Assembly: GCA_021159475.1 (NCBI GenBank)
Contig: JAGGRS010000189.1
Coordinates: forward strand, 1 to 5,740
Length of the DNA stretch: 5,740 nt
From: Candidatus Methanophagales archaeon
GTDB taxonomy: Archaea; Halobacteriota; Syntropharchaeia; Alkanophagales; Methanospirareceae
Direction: 5' to 3'
Positions 4,321-5,740 of this stretch are shown one piece after another; the stretch's first letter is position 1; each line of letters opens with the position of its first letter. The notes under the pieces were generated by a model. That model was not told the origin of the DNA, did not search any database, and saw only the letters and a list, made by a program, of their open reading frames with translations. The translations under genes and the position numbers were made by a program.

Positions 4321-5740
4321 ATGAAAGCAGAAGAGATAAATCGGGTTCTGTATATAGACCTGAGTAAGAAGGACATAAGCATAGAGAATAGAGCCGATCT
4401 GTTCGATGCTTATATCGGTGGCTCGGGTGTTGCGATAAAGCTTCTGGAGGAGGAGTGTCCTAAGGGTGTGGACCCTTTAAGTCCGTCCAATCCGATAATA
4501 TTCGCGGTTGGTAGCATATCTGCCCTGTATCCCGCTGCATCAAAGACCGTAGCGATGTTCAAGTCGCCACTGACATCGAATTTAGGGGAGAGCCACTGCG
4601 GTGGTCGTAGTGCCGCAGCCATCAAACTCGCGGGCTTCGGCGCAATTGTTATTAGAGGAGCAAGTGATATTCCTCTCTATCTGGCGATACATGGCGATAG
4701 AGTGCGATTCAAGGATGCTTCCTCTATCTGGGGCGTGGAATCGGTGACGGTGGGGCGGATATTAAGGGAAGTGGAGCCCGGTGCGGGTATGAGAACGATA
4801 ATACGAATAGGACAGGCGGGAGAGCGTCTTGTGAGGTATGCCTGCGCGGTCTGTGAGACCTATCGTCATTTTGGACGGCTCGGGCTGGGTGCAGTGATGG
4901 GCTCGAAACGATTGAAGGCAATTGTTGTATCCGCGGACAAGAGTGTTGAGATACCGGACAGAAGAGCCTATAAGGAGATATACGATGAGATACAGGATAA
5001 GGTGGTAAAGACCGATGCAATGGAGAAATACCATGATCTGGGCACTCCGGGTAAGATTTACAGCCTGGCGAAAATCGGCGGGCTGGCATACAAGAATCTG
5101 GCATCGGGGCGACCTCCAGAGAGCTTAGCGCGGGAATTATCGGGTGAGAACTTCGCACAGAAGTTACTCGCACGACGCGTATCCTGCGCTCACTGTCCTG
5201 TCGGCTGTATACACCTGGCATCACTGCGCGAACTCTACGAGCCCGGCTATTATTTCAAGACCACGACCATACCATACGATAATGAGACGATATATTCGCT
5301 CGGATTCATGCTTGGTATCGAACATGGGGAGGATTACCTGCGATTGAATAATCTCGTTGACAGTTTCGGTCTGGATGCGATAAGCACGGGCGTGACCTTG
5401 GCATGGGCAACGGAGGCGTATGCACGTGGGTTAATAACGAAGGAGGATACTGATGGTATTGAGTTACGCTGGGGTGATGTCAAAGCCTATTATGAAGCGA
5501 TAGAGAGGATTGTGAGGATGCCGAACGAGTTCTATCGCGCAATAGCGAGGGGTGTTGAGTATGCCTCGGGCGTGTATGGCGGTCAGGATTACGCACTTGC
5601 ATTTGGCGGTAACGAGATGCCGGAATATCACACTGGAATTGCATGTTATGTGAACAATCTTGTGGGTGCGAGGCATAGCCATCTTGATTCCGCGGGCTAT
5701 GACCTTGACCAGAAGCTGATAGGGAAAGAAGCAAGTGTAA
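4321..5740 (+). CDS. Aldehyde:ferredoxin oxidoreductase (tungsten enzyme), 3' end outside window
   Basis: This is the first 473 residues of a family usually about 600 long; the frame is still open at the window edge. Family members carry tungsten bound to two pyranopterins plus one 4Fe-4S cluster and oxidise aldehydes (or related substrates) to acids with ferredoxin in the cytoplasm. N-terminal pterin domain: YIGGSGVAIKLL (31-42), HCGGRSAAAIKLAGFGAIVIRG (92-113, written as the GGR-K-AG pattern), IGQAGERLVRYA (163-174) and GRLGLGAVMGSKRLKAIVV (185-203). Cluster ligands C289-x2-C292-x3-C296 are present; the fourth Cys, expected near the C-terminus, is off the window. Pterin motif DSFGLDAISTG (347-357) is intact, and E322 in NETIYSLG matches the usual YET active-site Glu. 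NEMPEYHTG (431-439) and GARHSHLDSAGYDLDQ (449-464) mark a divergent subgroup; the substrate cannot be told. ATG 4321 has no good ribosome binding site. Confidence 0.93.
   Translation, partial: MKAEEINRVLYIDLSKKDISIENRADLFDAYIGGSGVAIKLLEEECPKGVDPLSPSNPIIFAVGSISALYPAASKTVAMFKSPLTSNLGESHCGGRSAAAIKLAGFGAIVIRGASDIPLYLAIHGDRVRFKDASSIWGVESVTVGRILREVEPGAGMRTIIRIGQAGERLVRYACAVCETYRHFGRLGLGAVMGSKRLKAIVVSADKSVEIPDRRAYKEIYDEIQDKVVKTDAMEKYHDLGTPGKIYSLAKIGGLAYKNLASGRPPESLARELSGENFAQKLLARRVSCAHCPVGCIHLASLRELYEPGYYFKTTTIPYDNETIYSLGFMLGIEHGEDYLRLNNLVDSFGLDAISTGVTLAWATEAYARGLITKEDTDGIELRWGDVKAYYEAIERIVRMPNEFYRAIARGVEYASGVYGGQDYALAFGGNEMPEYHTGIACYVNNLVGARHSHLDSAGYDLDQKLIGKEASV

Noticed and set aside
4724..5224. 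A 166-codon minus-strand open frame opposite the oxidoreductase
   Set aside because: The translation is Pro/Ser/His/Arg-rich with no family look and lies wholly opposite a well-supported enzyme gene, so it is a shadow frame.
5464..5734. Two minus-strand open frames opposite the end of the oxidoreductase
   Set aside because: They overlap each other, have unnatural composition, and cover conserved motifs of the enzyme on the other strand.

Overview
The window looks archaeal, most likely from the Halobacteriota/Methanomicrobia side of the Euryarchaeota. The evidence is a PGF-CTERM surface-sorting tail, a tungsten-type aldehyde:ferredoxin oxidoreductase, a MutS-family ATPase of the domain-I-less archaeal kind, TATA boxes about 35-40 bases ahead of starts, AGGAG/GGTGA-type ribosome binding sites, and heavy use of ATA and AGG codons. 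An anaerobic methane- or alkane-oxidising relative of methanogens would fit, but that is inference; no marker gene here fixes the lineage.

Layout. (1) Bases 1-373 hold the end of an unidentified plus-strand gene region. Two overlapping reading frames are open there and neither is recognised; the upstream frame may be a broken gene end. (2) Bases 378-3423 are a minus-strand pair transcribed from 3423 downwards: a 664-residue MutS-like ATPase, then 22 bases later a secreted nuclease built from a lamin-tail domain, a thermonuclease domain, a Pro/Thr/Ser linker and a PGF-CTERM anchor. (3) Bases 3424-3561 are a divergent promoter region with a clear TATA box and overlapping inverted repeats. (4) Two small unidentified genes follow, at 3562-3813 (plus) and 3736-3924 (minus). 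They converge and overlap by 78 bases. (5) Bases 3925-4096 are a second divergent promoter region. (6) A 65-residue membrane protein (4097-4294) and the first 473 residues of an aldehyde:ferredoxin oxidoreductase (4321 to the window edge) run on the plus strand and probably form an operon.

How the parts fit. The MutS-like protein should act on DNA inside the cell, while the nuclease should sit on the cell surface, so their tight spacing suggests co-transcription rather than one shared reaction. The oxidoreductase would convert an aldehyde to an acid, passing electrons to ferredoxin in the cytoplasm. The small membrane protein ahead of it has no known role and is the closest thing to a possible accessory factor. 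No CRISPR array, transposon, tRNA or rRNA gene was seen. The genes look mostly like ordinary chromosomal content with a few uncharacterised small proteins.
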